Below, piece by piece: positions 15,517 through 23,479 of a stretch of 64,000 bases of DNA. The translations under genes and the position numbers were made by a program. Below the pieces are notes generated by a model that worked only from the letters and a program-made list of their open reading frames with translations, ran no database searches and was not told the origin of the DNA. Numbering within the stretch: the stretch's first letter is position 1; the number at the start of each line of letters is the position of its first letter. Origin of the DNA: Ensifer adhaerens (GTDB taxonomy: Bacteria; Pseudomonadota; Alphaproteobacteria; Rhizobiales; Rhizobiaceae); contig NZ_CP083349.1 in assembly GCF_020035535.1 (NCBI RefSeq), positions 2,294,001 through 2,358,000 of the forward strand, given 5' to 3'.

Positions 15517-16548
15517 TCACGCCTGCCGGCTCGCAATCTCCACGACCACCTTGCCCTTGGCGTGGCCGGCTTCCAGGTAGGCAAAGGCTTGCGCCACATC
15601 CCTGAGCGGAAACACCCTGTCGATGACGGGCCGGATCGTCCCGGCATCGATCAAATCGCCGAGCTCGGCAAGCTCGACACCATCAGGATGCATGAAGAGG
15701 TAGCGGTAGGAGACGCCATGTTTTCGCGCGACGGCGCGTATCCTGTAGGACGCAAGCCAGAAAAGCGTCCTTAGAAGCATGCCCCGATCCAGATCCTTTC
15801 GCGCGGTTTCCGGCTCGGGCATGCCGGCGATGGAAACTACCTTGCCGCCGCGTTTGACGACGCCGAAGGATTTTAGAAGTGTTTCGCCGCCCAGCAGGTC
15901 GAAAGCGCCGTCCATGTCGCGCAGTTGCTCCTCGAACCGCTCCTTGGTGTAGTCGATCACCACGTCTGCGCCGAGTTCCTCGACAAGCGCGCGGCCGCGG
16001 GGCGATGCCGTCGTCGTCACCTCCGCACCTAGCCATTTGGCCAGCTGGACGGCGAAGGTGCCGACACCGCCGGCGCCGCCGGGAATGAAGATCCGGCTCC
16101 CCGGGCGAACGCGGAGCTCGTCGCGTAGCGCCTGCAATGCGGTGAGGCCCGCAAGGGGCACGCCGGCTGCGGTGTTGAAGTCGATGGACGCGGGCATCTT
16201 TGCCAGGAATTTTTCGGGCACGACCGCATATTCGGCGAGAGCGCCCATGGCCCCCTTGGGCATACGCGCAAACACCCGGCCTCCCGGCGCAAACGACGTG
16301 ACGCCCTCTCCCAGCGCCTCGACGACGCCCGCTAGCTCATTGCCCATGACAACAGGCAGTGGGTAGCGCTGGACGACCTTGAGCATGCCCTCCCGTGTCT
16401 TGTAATCGACAGGATTGAGCCCTGCGGCCTGCACCCGCACGAGCACGTCGCCGCGTGCCGCTCTCGGACGCGCCACCTCTCGCAACTCAGCAGCGTCGGA
16501 GCCGCCGTAGCGGGTCAGAACGAATGCCTGCATCGTCGTCGTGCTCAT
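15517..16548 (-). CDS. Zinc-independent quinone-oxidoreductase-like MDR dehydrogenase
   Basis: A 343-residue medium-chain dehydrogenase/reductase. It has GroES-like features (AGLNPVDYKTREG, VMGNELAGVVEALGEGV) and an NADP-binding fold with IPGGAGGVGTFAVQLAK, but no catalytic or structural zinc cysteine cluster, typical of quinone reductases and related enoyl reductases. An ATG at 16548 is preferred; a GTG three codons upstream (16557) is possible. It probably reduces quinones or alpha,beta-unsaturated carbonyls with NADPH in the cytoplasm. Confidence 0.87.
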   Translation of the reverse strand: MSTTTMQAFVLTRYGGSDAAELREVARPRAARGDVLVRVQAAGLNPVDYKTREGMLKVVQRYPLPVVMGNELAGVVEALGEGVTSFAPGGRVFARMPKGAMGALAEYAVVPEKFLAKMPASIDFNTAAGVPLAGLTALQALRDELRVRPGSRIFIPGGAGGVGTFAVQLAKWLGAEVTTTASPRGRALVEELGADVVIDYTKERFEEQLRDMDGAFDLLGGETLLKSFGVVKRGGKVVSIAGMPEPETARKDLDRGMLLRTLFWLASYRIRAVARKHGVSYRYLFMHPDGVELAELGDLIDAGTIRPVIDRVFPLRDVAQAFAYLEAGHAKGKVVVEIASRQA

Positions 16549-16645
16549 CCGGGCCACCTGATATCTCTCTGTCCGCGATTAGTCGGCGAGAAGTCCCGGC
16601 AGAGTCAACCGCGCGTGGCGGCGGGCAATTTCAGCGGCCGCTTCG

Positions 16646-16724
16646 CCTGCCCCTCATCCCCCCGTGGAAGGCCTGCCCCTCATCCGGCCTGCCGGCCAAC
16701 TTCTCCCCACCTGCAGGGAGAAGG
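16646..16724. repeat. RIME-type palindromic repeat
   Basis: CCCCTCATCCGGCCTGCCGG followed by CTTCTCCCCACCTGCAGGGA is the typical body of Rhizobium-specific intergenic mosaic elements; a truncated CCCCTCATCCC copy precedes it. Confidence 0.7.
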
Positions 16725-16810
16725 AAAGGTGCGGCGGACGCCCGGCACAAATGCACCGCCGAGATTGTAGAGACCGATGTGTTTGGAGGGTCTGGAAGGG
16801 AATTGCATGT

Positions 16811-16868
16811 TCGGCGCCAGTCCCCTCTCCCCGTCTGCGGGGAGAGGGTTAGGGTGAGGGGCAAGTCC
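16811..16868. repeat. RIME-type palindromic repeat, opposite orientation
   Basis: CCCTCTCCCCGTCTGCGGGG then AGAGGGTTAGGGTGAGGGGC: the CTCTCCCC/GGGGAGAG arms form a strong hairpin and the GTGAGGGGC end mirrors the CCCCTCATC end of the preceding copy. Confidence 0.7.
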
Positions 16869-16929
16869 GGCGCGAAGGTGTGAGGGGCGTTCCCCGAGAA
16901 AGAGAGGCGACCCCGCCTCAAACGACAAA

Positions 16930-16959
16930 GGCAGCCCCCGCGTGAAGCGAGGGGCTGCC
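16930..16959 (-). terminator. Rho-independent terminator of the ilv operon
   Basis: GGCAGCCCC (16930-16938) pairs perfectly with GGGGCTGCC (16951-16959). On the minus strand the stem is followed by a T-rich stretch (TTTGTCGTT). It lies 66 bp after the ilvN stop. Confidence 0.8.
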
Positions 16960-17025
16960 CAAGTTTGAATTCTGATGCGCAGCGACCGGCGCCGGAGCCG
17001 CGAAAGCGGCCCCGTCTGCCCGAAA

Positions 17026-17598
17026 TCACATGCCCTGCGGGCCGCGGTTCATCGCCGCGATGCCGGTACGGCAGACCTCGATGAGGCCGAGCGGCTTCAT
17101 GATGGCGATGAACTGCTCGATCTTCGACGGCTTGCCGGTGATCTCGAAGACGAAGTGATCGATGTTGGCGTCGATGACCGAGGCGCGGAATGCGTCGGCA
17201 AGGCGAAGCGCCTCGACGCGGTGGTCACCCGAGCCGTGCACCTTGACGAGCGCGAGTTCGCGCTCGATCGGCCGGTCGTGGCCAAGGCCCGCGGCGCGCA
17301 CGGTCAGGTCGACGACGCGGTGGACCGGAACCAGCCGTTCCAGCTGGTTCTTGATCTGGTCGAGCACGTGCGGCGTGCCGCGCGTGACGATGGTGATGCG
17401 CGACAGGTGCGCCTCGTGTTCCGTTTCCGAAACCGTGAGGCTCTCGATGTTGTAGCCGCGGCCGGAGAACAGGCCGATGACGCGGGCAAGGACGCCCGGC
17501 TCGTTATCGACGAGGACCGAGAGCGTGTGGGTTTCGGCGACCTCGGTCTCCTTGGCGATGAAGTAGGCGGAGCCGGTCGGTTGAAGGTGTGCGTTCAT
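17026..17598 (-). CDS. ilvN: Acetolactate synthase small (regulatory) subunit
   Basis: A 190-residue regulatory subunit of acetohydroxyacid synthase, called ilvH or ilvN in different genomes. The N-terminal ACT domain is visible as HTLSVLVDNEPGVLARVIGLFSGRGYNIESL (in part LVDNEPGVLARVIGLFSGRG), which binds valine for feedback inhibition and activates the large subunit. The N-terminal extension of about 24 residues is usual in rhizobia. It follows the large-subunit gene after 23 bp and precedes a terminator. Confidence 0.96.
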   Translation of the reverse strand: MNAHLQPTGSAYFIAKETEVAETHTLSVLVDNEPGVLARVIGLFSGRGYNIESLTVSETEHEAHLSRITIVTRGTPHVLDQIKNQLERLVPVHRVVDLTVRAAGLGHDRPIERELALVKVHGSGDHRVEALRLADAFRASVIDANIDHFVFEITGKPSKIEQFIAIMKPLGLIEVCRTGIAAMNRGPQGM

Positions 17599-17621
17599 TT
17601 CGGTTGGTTCCTCTACCTATC

Positions 17622-19400
17622 TCAGACCAGCTGGCGGCCCTTGGCGTCGATCGCGTTGGCGACCGCTTCGTCCGTGGCTTCGTCGGGCAGCAGCATCTCG
17701 TTGTGGGCCTTGCCCGAGGGGATCATCGGGAAGCAGTTGGCGAGGTTGGCGACGCGGCAATCGAAGATAACCGGCGCCGGTGTGTCGATCATCTTGCGGA
17801 TCGCTGCATCGAGCTCGCTCGGCTTGTCGCAACGGATGCCGACGCCGCCATAGGCTTCCGCCAGCTTGACGAAGTCAGGCATCGCTTCGGTGTAGGAATG
17901 CGACAGGCGGTTGCCGTGAAGCAGCTGCTGCCATTGCCGCACCATGCCCATGTACTGGTTGTTGAGGATGAAGATCTTGACCGGCAGGCCGTACTGGACC
18001 GCGCAGGACATTTCCTGGATGCACATCTGGATCGAGGCGTCGCCGGCGATGTCGACGACGAGGCTGTTGGGATGCGCGACCTGCACGCCGATGGCCGCCG
18101 GGAAGCCGTAACCCATGGTGCCGAGGCCGCCCGAGGTCATCCAGCGGTTCGGTTGCTCGAAGCCGAAGAACTGCGCTGCCCACATCTGATGCTGGCCGAC
18201 TTCCGTGGTGATGTAGGTGTCGCGGTCCTTGCTCAGCTCATAGAGCCGCTGGATCGCATATTGCGGCATGATGACGTCGTCGTTCGGCGCATAGGCGAGC
18301 GAATTGCGGGCGCGCCACTTGGTGATCATCTCCCACCAGTCCGAAAGCCGCGCCTTGTCGGCCGACTTGGAGGCCGCGCGCCACAAACGAACCATGTCTT
18401 CGAGAACGGTGCCGACATCGCCGAGGATCGGCACGTCGACGCGGACGTTCTTGTTGATCGACGACGGATCGATGTCGATGTGGATCTTCTTGGAGTTCGG
18501 CGAGAACGCGTTGAGGCGGCCGGTGATGCGGTCGTCGAAGCGGGCGCCAATGCAGATCATGACGTCGCAGTCATGCATCGCCATGTTGGCCTCGTAGGTG
18601 CCGTGCATGCCGAGCATGCCGAGCCAGGCCTTGCCGGAAGCCGGATAGGCGCCGAGGCCCATCAGCGTCGAGGTGATCGGGAAGCCGGTCAGTTCGACCA
18701 GTTCGCGCAGCAGATGCGAGGCTTCCGGTCCGGAATTGATGACGCCGCCGCCGGAATAGATGATCGGCTGGCGCGCGGTGCGCATCAACTCGACCGCTTC
18801 TTCGATCTTCTTCAGATCGCCTTGCTTCTTCGGCTGGTAGCTCTTCTGGGTCGGGACGGCCGATGGCGGCGTGTAGGTGCCGGTCGCAAACTGCACGTCC
18901 TTCGGGATATCGACGACAACCGGGCCTGGGCGGCCGGACTGGGCGACGCGGAAGGCCTCATGGATGATGCGGGCGAGATCGTTGACGTCCTTGACCAGCC
19001 AGTTGTGCTTGGTGCACGGCCGGGTGATGCCGACGGTGTCGCATTCCTGGAAGGCGTCGGAGCCGATCAGCGAGGTCGGAACCTGGCCGGAGATGCAGAC
19101 GAGCGGGATGGAATCCATCAACGCGTCCTGCAGCGGGGTCACCGCATTGGTGGCGCCGGGACCGGAGGTAACCAGCATGACGCCGACCTTGCCGGTGGAG
19201 CGGGCATAACCTTCGGCCATGTGGCCGGCGCCCTGCTCGTGGCGAACGAGGATGTGCTGGATATCGTCCTGCTGGTGGATTTCGTCATAGATCGGAAGCA
19301 CGGCGCCGCCGGGATAGCCGAAGATATGCTCGACGCCGTTGTCTCTCAGAGCCTGGAGAACGATCTCCGCGCCTGTCATCTGGTTTTCTGTACCGCTCAT
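17622..19400 (-). CDS. ilvI: Acetolactate synthase large (catalytic) subunit
   Basis: A 592-residue thiamine-diphosphate enzyme that condenses two pyruvates, or pyruvate and 2-oxobutyrate, in the first common step of valine, leucine and isoleucine synthesis. It shows the catalytic Glu in VRHEQGAGHMAEGYAR, the FAD-binding middle domain, and the ThDP/Mg motif starting IAGDASIQM and ending LNNQYMGMVRQW. The start MSGTENQMTG matches homologues; the longer open frame runs back through the attenuator. It is transcribed with ilvN under the upstream leader-peptide attenuator. Naming as ilvI or ilvB is conventional only. Confidence 0.96.
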   Translation of the reverse strand: MSGTENQMTGAEIVLQALRDNGVEHIFGYPGGAVLPIYDEIHQQDDIQHILVRHEQGAGHMAEGYARSTGKVGVMLVTSGPGATNAVTPLQDALMDSIPLVCISGQVPTSLIGSDAFQECDTVGITRPCTKHNWLVKDVNDLARIIHEAFRVAQSGRPGPVVVDIPKDVQFATGTYTPPSAVPTQKSYQPKKQGDLKKIEEAVELMRTARQPIIYSGGGVINSGPEASHLLRELVELTGFPITSTLMGLGAYPASGKAWLGMLGMHGTYEANMAMHDCDVMICIGARFDDRITGRLNAFSPNSKKIHIDIDPSSINKNVRVDVPILGDVGTVLEDMVRLWRAASKSADKARLSDWWEMITKWRARNSLAYAPNDDVIMPQYAIQRLYELSKDRDTYITTEVGQHQMWAAQFFGFEQPNRWMTSGGLGTMGYGFPAAIGVQVAHPNSLVVDIAGDASIQMCIQEMSCAVQYGLPVKIFILNNQYMGMVRQWQQLLHGNRLSHSYTEAMPDFVKLAEAYGGVGIRCDKPSELDAAIRKMIDTPAPVIFDCRVANLANCFPMIPSGKAHNEMLLPDEATDEAVANAIDAKGRQLV

Positions 19401-19453
19401 TGACTTGCTTCCGTCCCTTTTCCCAGTTGGGTGCTTAGCTTGTTTGAAGGCAT

Positions 19454-19476
19454 AAAAAAAGGCCCCGTCAGGAGCC
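19454..19476 (-). terminator. ilv attenuator terminator hairpin
   Basis: On the minus strand GGCTCC-TGAC-GGGGCC (19461-19476) is followed by seven T residues (19454-19460), an intrinsic terminator located between the leader peptide and ilvI, 54 bp before the ilvI start. It is the terminating half of an attenuator. Confidence 0.8.
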
Positions 19477-19483
19477 TCGTTCA

Positions 19484-19531
19484 GCGCATGGGTGGCTACC
19501 GCCGGATGGTTACACCATCCTGCCCATGCGC
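19484..19531 (-). promoter_or_regulatory. Long leader stem-loop upstream of the ilv terminator
   Basis: GCGCATGGG (19484-19492) pairs with CCCATGCGC (19523-19531), and inside it GGATGGT/ACCATCC (19504-19520) forms a second perfect stem. The structure spans the end and stop codon of the leader peptide, so ribosome position would decide whether it forms, controlling the downstream terminator. Confidence 0.65.
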
Positions 19532-19566
19532 CGTCCCACCACAAGAATAACCGCAAAATTTTTCAT
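19510..19566 (-). CDS. ilvL: ilv leader peptide (attenuator)
   Basis: An 18-residue open frame on the minus strand, MKNFAVILVVGRRMGRMV, with a run of the regulated amino acids Val-Ile-Leu-Val-Val at positions 6-10 and a Val immediately before the TAA stop. It overlaps the leader stem-loop and is followed by an intrinsic terminator, then ilvI: the layout of a transcription attenuator responding to charged branched-chain tRNAs. No Shine-Dalgarno sequence is present, and the predicted transcription start lies within a few bases of the ATG, so translation is probably leaderless, as described for the S. meliloti trp leader. Confidence 0.75.
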   Translation of the reverse strand: MKNFAVILVVGRRMGRMV

Positions 19567-19574
19567 GGGGCGAG

Positions 19575-19603
19575 TTGATAACCACAAATGCGGAAGGCGT
19601 CAA
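19575..19603 (-). promoter_or_regulatory. Promoter of the ilv operon
   Basis: On the minus strand TTGACG (19598-19603) is followed after 17 bases by TATCAA (19575-19580). Spacing and -35 match a housekeeping promoter. Transcription would start near 19568, next to the leader ATG at 19566. Confidence 0.6.
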
Positions 19604-19910
19604 CGGCTTTTAGTTACACGACCGGGCTTCGCCGCGGAACATTGTTGCGCAGCCGAAGCGCTCGCCTCCCCGGGGCCGGCCCGAGAAAGCCGCACGTCTG
19701 CGGACGGGCGAAGACCATCGAAGCGCCGGCTTGACGGCGATGCGGCTTGGCGCTACCTCCCATTCCGGGCTTCAGATCCCCGCCGCTCGCAGGCTTCCAG
19801 TCTCGGTGAAATCTGACTTCTGACGATATCCTCTCGCCCCGATCGCATTTCGTGTGGCAGGCAATGCGAGCCCCTCCTCCTTCTTGAAATGCGAAGAACA
19901 GGAGTGCGGG
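19604..19910. other. Intergenic region between ilv promoter and MATE gene
   Basis: About 300 bp with no gene that I can support. It must carry the promoter of the MATE gene on the plus strand, but no convincing hexamers were found. No repeat family member was recognised. Confidence 0.4.
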
Positions 19911-21284
19911 ATGTCCAAGGACACCTCCAGCCAGAATATCTTTCTGACCGCGCCGCTCGGCGCGATCTTCTTGAAAACAGCACTGCCGATCATCTTCGTC
20001 ATGAGCATGAACGGGCTGTTGACGGTCGTCGATGCCATCGTGCTCGGGATCTATGTCGGCACTGAAGCCGTCGGCGCCGTGACCACGGTGTTTCCGATCT
20101 TCATTCTCACGGTGGCGCTGGCGACCCTCGTCGTCAGCGGCATGGCGAGCCTGCTTGCCCGTCATCTTGGCGCCGGCCGCATTGCCGAAGCCCGCAGCGT
20201 CTTTGCCGGCGCCCATATGCTGGCGCTGACGATCGCCACAGCGCTGATCGCGCTGTTCGTGGTCTTCGGCGAACGACTGGTGCTGACGCTCACCAATGGT
20301 CCGGGTCCGCTCGCCGGCATGGCCGAGCGCTATATCGCGATCATCATCTTCTGCGCGCCCGTCCAGTTCCTTCTGGCGGTGCAATCGGATGCGCTTCGAT
20401 GCGAGGGACGCGCCGGGCTGATGGCCGGCCTCAGTGTGCTGGTCTCGGTCGCGAACCTCGTCCTCAACTATGTGCTGATCGCGCTGCTGGACCTGGGTGT
20501 TGCGGGGTCCGCCACCGCCACCGTGCTGGCGCAGGTCCTGGCCCTTGGCCTCATCGCCCTCTTCCGCCTGTTCGGACGCACGGAACTGCGGCTCTCCGCC
20601 CTACTCCGGTACAGTCCACTGACGGGATGGAGCCGCATGATTGCGCTGGGCAGCCCGCAAAGCCTCGGTTTCATCGGCATGGCCCTGGTTTCGGTGACGA
20701 TCATGGCGGCGCTGCAGAAGACTGCGGCCGAAAACTACGACACCACGGTCGCCGCCTACGGCATCGTCACCCGCATCATGACCTTCGCCCTTTTGCCGCT
20801 CTTGGGCTTGAGCCAGGCGATGCAGGCGATCGTCGGCAACAATGTCGGCGCCGGCCTTGCGGATCGGGCCGAAAGGATGCTGCGGCTCGGGCTACTTGTG
20901 GCGCTGGCCTACTGCCTCACCGTCGAAGTGCTGCTCGTCGGCTTTGCCCGGCCGATCGGCGCGACCTTCGTCGACAGTGATGCGGTCATCGCAGACGTCG
21001 CGCGCATCATGCCCGTGATGGTCGCGATGTATGTCTTGTCCGGACCGCTGATCATGCTCGGCAGCTACTTCCAGGCGATCGGTGATGCCGGCCGGGCGGC
21101 GGTCCTGGGGCTTGCCAAGCCCTATCTCTTCACCATGCCACTGGTCGCCTTCTACGCGTCGACTTTCGGCGAACCCGGCATCTGGTTTGCCACGCCGACG
21201 GCGGAAGCGCTGCTGCTCGCGGTCGCGATGCTGGTGTTGTGGCAGGCGGCGCGGCGGCGCGGCGCTGCGGGCCGGGTGTCCTGA
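19911..21284 (+). CDS. MATE-family multidrug efflux transporter
   Basis: A 457-residue protein with twelve predicted membrane helices in two halves, each with the MATE pattern (first half SMNGLLTVVDAIVLGIYVGTEAVGAV, here cited as LTVVDAIVLGIYVG; second half GSPQSLGFIGMALVSV). It is a cation- or proton-coupled exporter of the inner membrane. The ATG at 19911 has a CAGGAG ribosome site. It is monocistronic, between the ilv operon and an Old Yellow Enzyme gene. The substrate cannot be predicted. Confidence 0.88.
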   Translation: MSKDTSSQNIFLTAPLGAIFLKTALPIIFVMSMNGLLTVVDAIVLGIYVGTEAVGAVTTVFPIFILTVALATLVVSGMASLLARHLGAGRIAEARSVFAGAHMLALTIATALIALFVVFGERLVLTLTNGPGPLAGMAERYIAIIIFCAPVQFLLAVQSDALRCEGRAGLMAGLSVLVSVANLVLNYVLIALLDLGVAGSATATVLAQVLALGLIALFRLFGRTELRLSALLRYSPLTGWSRMIALGSPQSLGFIGMALVSVTIMAALQKTAAENYDTTVAAYGIVTRIMTFALLPLLGLSQAMQAIVGNNVGAGLADRAERMLRLGLLVALAYCLTVEVLLVGFARPIGATFVDSDAVIADVARIMPVMVAMYVLSGPLIMLGSYFQAIGDAGRAAVLGLAKPYLFTMPLVAFYASTFGEPGIWFATPTAEALLLAVAMLVLWQAARRRGAAGRVS

Positions 21285-21358
21285 CGAAAATACGATCGAC
21301 CCCGGATGGGGTCGATCGGCTCCGCAACCGGACGCTTCATGCTCCGAAGCGGAGCGCT

Positions 21359-22426
21359 CTAGGCCGAAGCGGCGAGCGCCGGGTAGTCGACGTAGCCTTT
21401 CGCCGTGCCGCCGAAATAGGTCATGCGATCGGCCTCGTTCATCGGCGCGTCGGCCTTCAGTCGGTGAACGAAATCCGGATTGGCCAGCACCATCTGACCG
21501 TAGGCTTCCAGATCGGCGAGCCCCGAAGGGAGATCGGAACCGATCTCGTCGCGCACGCGCCCGGGGCGGTTCAGGATCAAGGGCCGCGACCAGAGCTTGC
21601 GGATCGAAGCGAGCAGCGGTTCGTCGCCCGCGTGCATGATGTGCAGATAGGCAAGGCCGAGCTTGTCGAGTTCGGCAACCAGATAGCGGTAGAGATCCGG
21701 GCCGTCCGCACCTTCGTCGATGCCCCACATCTTGAGGCCCGGAGAGAGGCGGATGGCCGTGCGGTCCGCGCCGATCTCCTCGGCGATGGCCGTGGCGACC
21801 TCAATGGCAAAGCGCGCGCGGTTCTCGATCGAGCCCCCATACTCGTCGGTCCGGGTGTTGGCGCTCGGCGCCAGGAACTGGTGGACCAGATAGGCGTTGG
21901 CGCCATGGATCTCGACGCCGTCGGCGCCGGCCTCGATCGCGCGGCGGGCCGCATGGCGGAAGTCGGCGATGGTCTGGCGCACCTCTTCAGAGGTCAGCGC
22001 CCGCGGCGTCGGAATGTCCTGCATGCCCGTCGCGGTGAACATCGTGCTGCCGGGCGCGATCGCCGACGGCCCAACGCCCTGGCGATGGTGCGGCGTGTTG
22101 TCGGGGTGCGACATGCGTCCTGCATGCATGAGCTGGATGAAGATACGACCGCCCCGCGCGTGTACGGCGGAGGTGATCGTCTCCCAGCCGGCGACATGCG
22201 CATCGGTGTAGATGCCGGGCGTGGTGAGATAGCCCTGCCCGTCATCCGAAGGCTGCGTGCCTTCGGTCACGATCAGGCCGACGCTGGCGCGCTGGGCATA
22301 GTATTCGGCGGCGAGCGCGCCGGGCGTACCATCGTAGTCGGCGCGGCTGCGGGTCATGGGCGCCATGGCCAGCCGGTTGGCAAGCGTGTGGCGGCCGATA
22401 CGAACGGAGGTGAACAGCAGGCTCAT
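21359..22426 (-). CDS. Old Yellow Enzyme family alkene reductase (NemA-like)
   Basis: A 355-residue FMN-dependent ene-reductase. Typical features are the N-terminal ANRLAMAPMTRSRA (flavin contact Thr), the substrate-binding pair in HGANAYLVHQFL, GGSIENRARF, and the flavin phosphate loop near the C-terminus. It reduces activated C=C bonds such as N-ethylmaleimide or nitroesters with NADPH. It is divergent from a LysR gene across 107 bp, an arrangement common for electrophile-inducible reductases. Confidence 0.92.
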   Translation of the reverse strand: MSLLFTSVRIGRHTLANRLAMAPMTRSRADYDGTPGALAAEYYAQRASVGLIVTEGTQPSDDGQGYLTTPGIYTDAHVAGWETITSAVHARGGRIFIQLMHAGRMSHPDNTPHHRQGVGPSAIAPGSTMFTATGMQDIPTPRALTSEEVRQTIADFRHAARRAIEAGADGVEIHGANAYLVHQFLAPSANTRTDEYGGSIENRARFAIEVATAIAEEIGADRTAIRLSPGLKMWGIDEGADGPDLYRYLVAELDKLGLAYLHIMHAGDEPLLASIRKLWSRPLILNRPGRVRDEIGSDLPSGLADLEAYGQMVLANPDFVHRLKADAPMNEADRMTYFGGTAKGYVDYPALAASA

Positions 22427-22501
22427 CGGGGTCTCCTTCGAGAGTTCCAAGTGTTGATACCCTTGTCCACTATTCCGCATTCGGGATAAATACGGGCAAT
22501 T

Positions 22502-22524
22502 TGGAATTACAGTTCCATTAATGG
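22502..22524. promoter_or_regulatory. Inverted repeats between the alkene reductase and LysR genes
   Basis: TGGAA-N6-TTCCA (22502-22517) overlaps the perfect palindrome CCATTAATGG (22515-22524), immediately before the LysR start at 22534. A site here could repress the regulator itself and influence the divergent reductase. Confidence 0.4.
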
Positions 22525-22533
22525 AGCAATCGG

Positions 22534-23412
22534 ATGAGCCATCTGAACGACATGGCGCTGTTCGTCGAAGTGGCGAAAGCCAGAAGCTTTCGCAAAGCCG
22601 CCGACATCGTCGGCATGCCCAACTCTACCCTGTCGCGACGAATCAGCGAATTGGAGAAGGCGATCGGGCTGAGGCTGCTTCACCGCACGACGCGAAAGAT
22701 CGAGCTGACCGAAGCGGGCCAGCTCTACTTCGAGCGCAGCAAGCGCATCGTCGATGAAGCGCGCCTGGCGCACGAGCAGCTGGGCGCCATGCTGGAGCAG
22801 CCGAGCGGCCTGCTGCGCGTGTCGATGCCGGTCGATTTCGCCACCATCTACATGACACCGCTGATCGCCGAATTCGCCCGGCGCTATCCCGGCATCACCT
22901 TCGATTTCGACCTGACGCCGCGGCGCGTCGATCTGGTGACGGAGCCCTTCGACGTGGTGATCCGCGCGGGAGAGCTGCAGGATTCACGCCTGATTGCGCG
23001 ACTTGTCGGCCGTCACGCACGCTATCTCTACGCCTCCCCTGTCTATCTGGCAGCCCACGGCGAGCCGCAGGAGCCGGCGGACCTCGGCCGTCACGACTGC
23101 ATCTCCATGCCGAGGGCAACCGACTGGACGCTCCATGATGGCCACAACAACAGGATCGACGTTTCGGTCACCGGCCGCTTCACGGTCAACAATGTCGGCA
23201 TGATGCGCGCGCTCGCCGTCAACGGCCAGGGCATCGCGCTCCTGGCCGAACGCATCGCCGGCGACGACTTTACTGAAGGTCGGCTGAAACGCGTGCTGCC
23301 CGGCTGGGAGGGCACCTCCATCGCCATTCACGCCATCACCGAGACGCGTCTGCTGCCGGCCAAGACCCAACGCTTCATCGAGTTTCTGCAGCAGGAGATG
23401 GCCCGCGCCTAG
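22534..23412 (+). CDS. LysR-family transcriptional regulator
   Basis: A 292-residue regulator with an N-terminal winged helix-turn-helix (SFRKAADIVGMPNSTLSRRI at about 18-37) and a substrate-binding domain beginning LLRVSMPVDFAT. It belongs to the group divergent from oxidoreductases (AaeR/DsdC-like relatives used for xenobiotic or electrophile response). It probably regulates the neighbouring Old Yellow Enzyme gene. Confidence 0.88.
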   Translation: MSHLNDMALFVEVAKARSFRKAADIVGMPNSTLSRRISELEKAIGLRLLHRTTRKIELTEAGQLYFERSKRIVDEARLAHEQLGAMLEQPSGLLRVSMPVDFATIYMTPLIAEFARRYPGITFDFDLTPRRVDLVTEPFDVVIRAGELQDSRLIARLVGRHARYLYASPVYLAAHGEPQEPADLGRHDCISMPRATDWTLHDGHNNRIDVSVTGRFTVNNVGMMRALAVNGQGIALLAERIAGDDFTEGRLKRVLPGWEGTSIAIHAITETRLLPAKTQRFIEFLQQEMARA

Positions 23413-23479
23413 CCGCGATGGCGTCGTCTTCCTGCCCCCATGAGAACACGCTAAAATATAAGCGATTGGGGAGAACGGG

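Larger units (their letters stand above)
16549..17025. other. Intergenic region with RIME-type palindromes and a terminator
   Basis: The 477 bp between the dehydrogenase start and the ilvN stop contain two RIME-like palindromic segments and the ilv terminator, annotated separately. I see no gene in the remainder. Confidence 0.6.

Noticed and set aside
17589..19403. A 604-codon open frame on the plus strand opposite ilvI
   Set aside because: It is exactly antisense to the well-supported acetolactate synthase gene and reads as Asp/Arg/Gly-rich shadow sequence produced by high GC.
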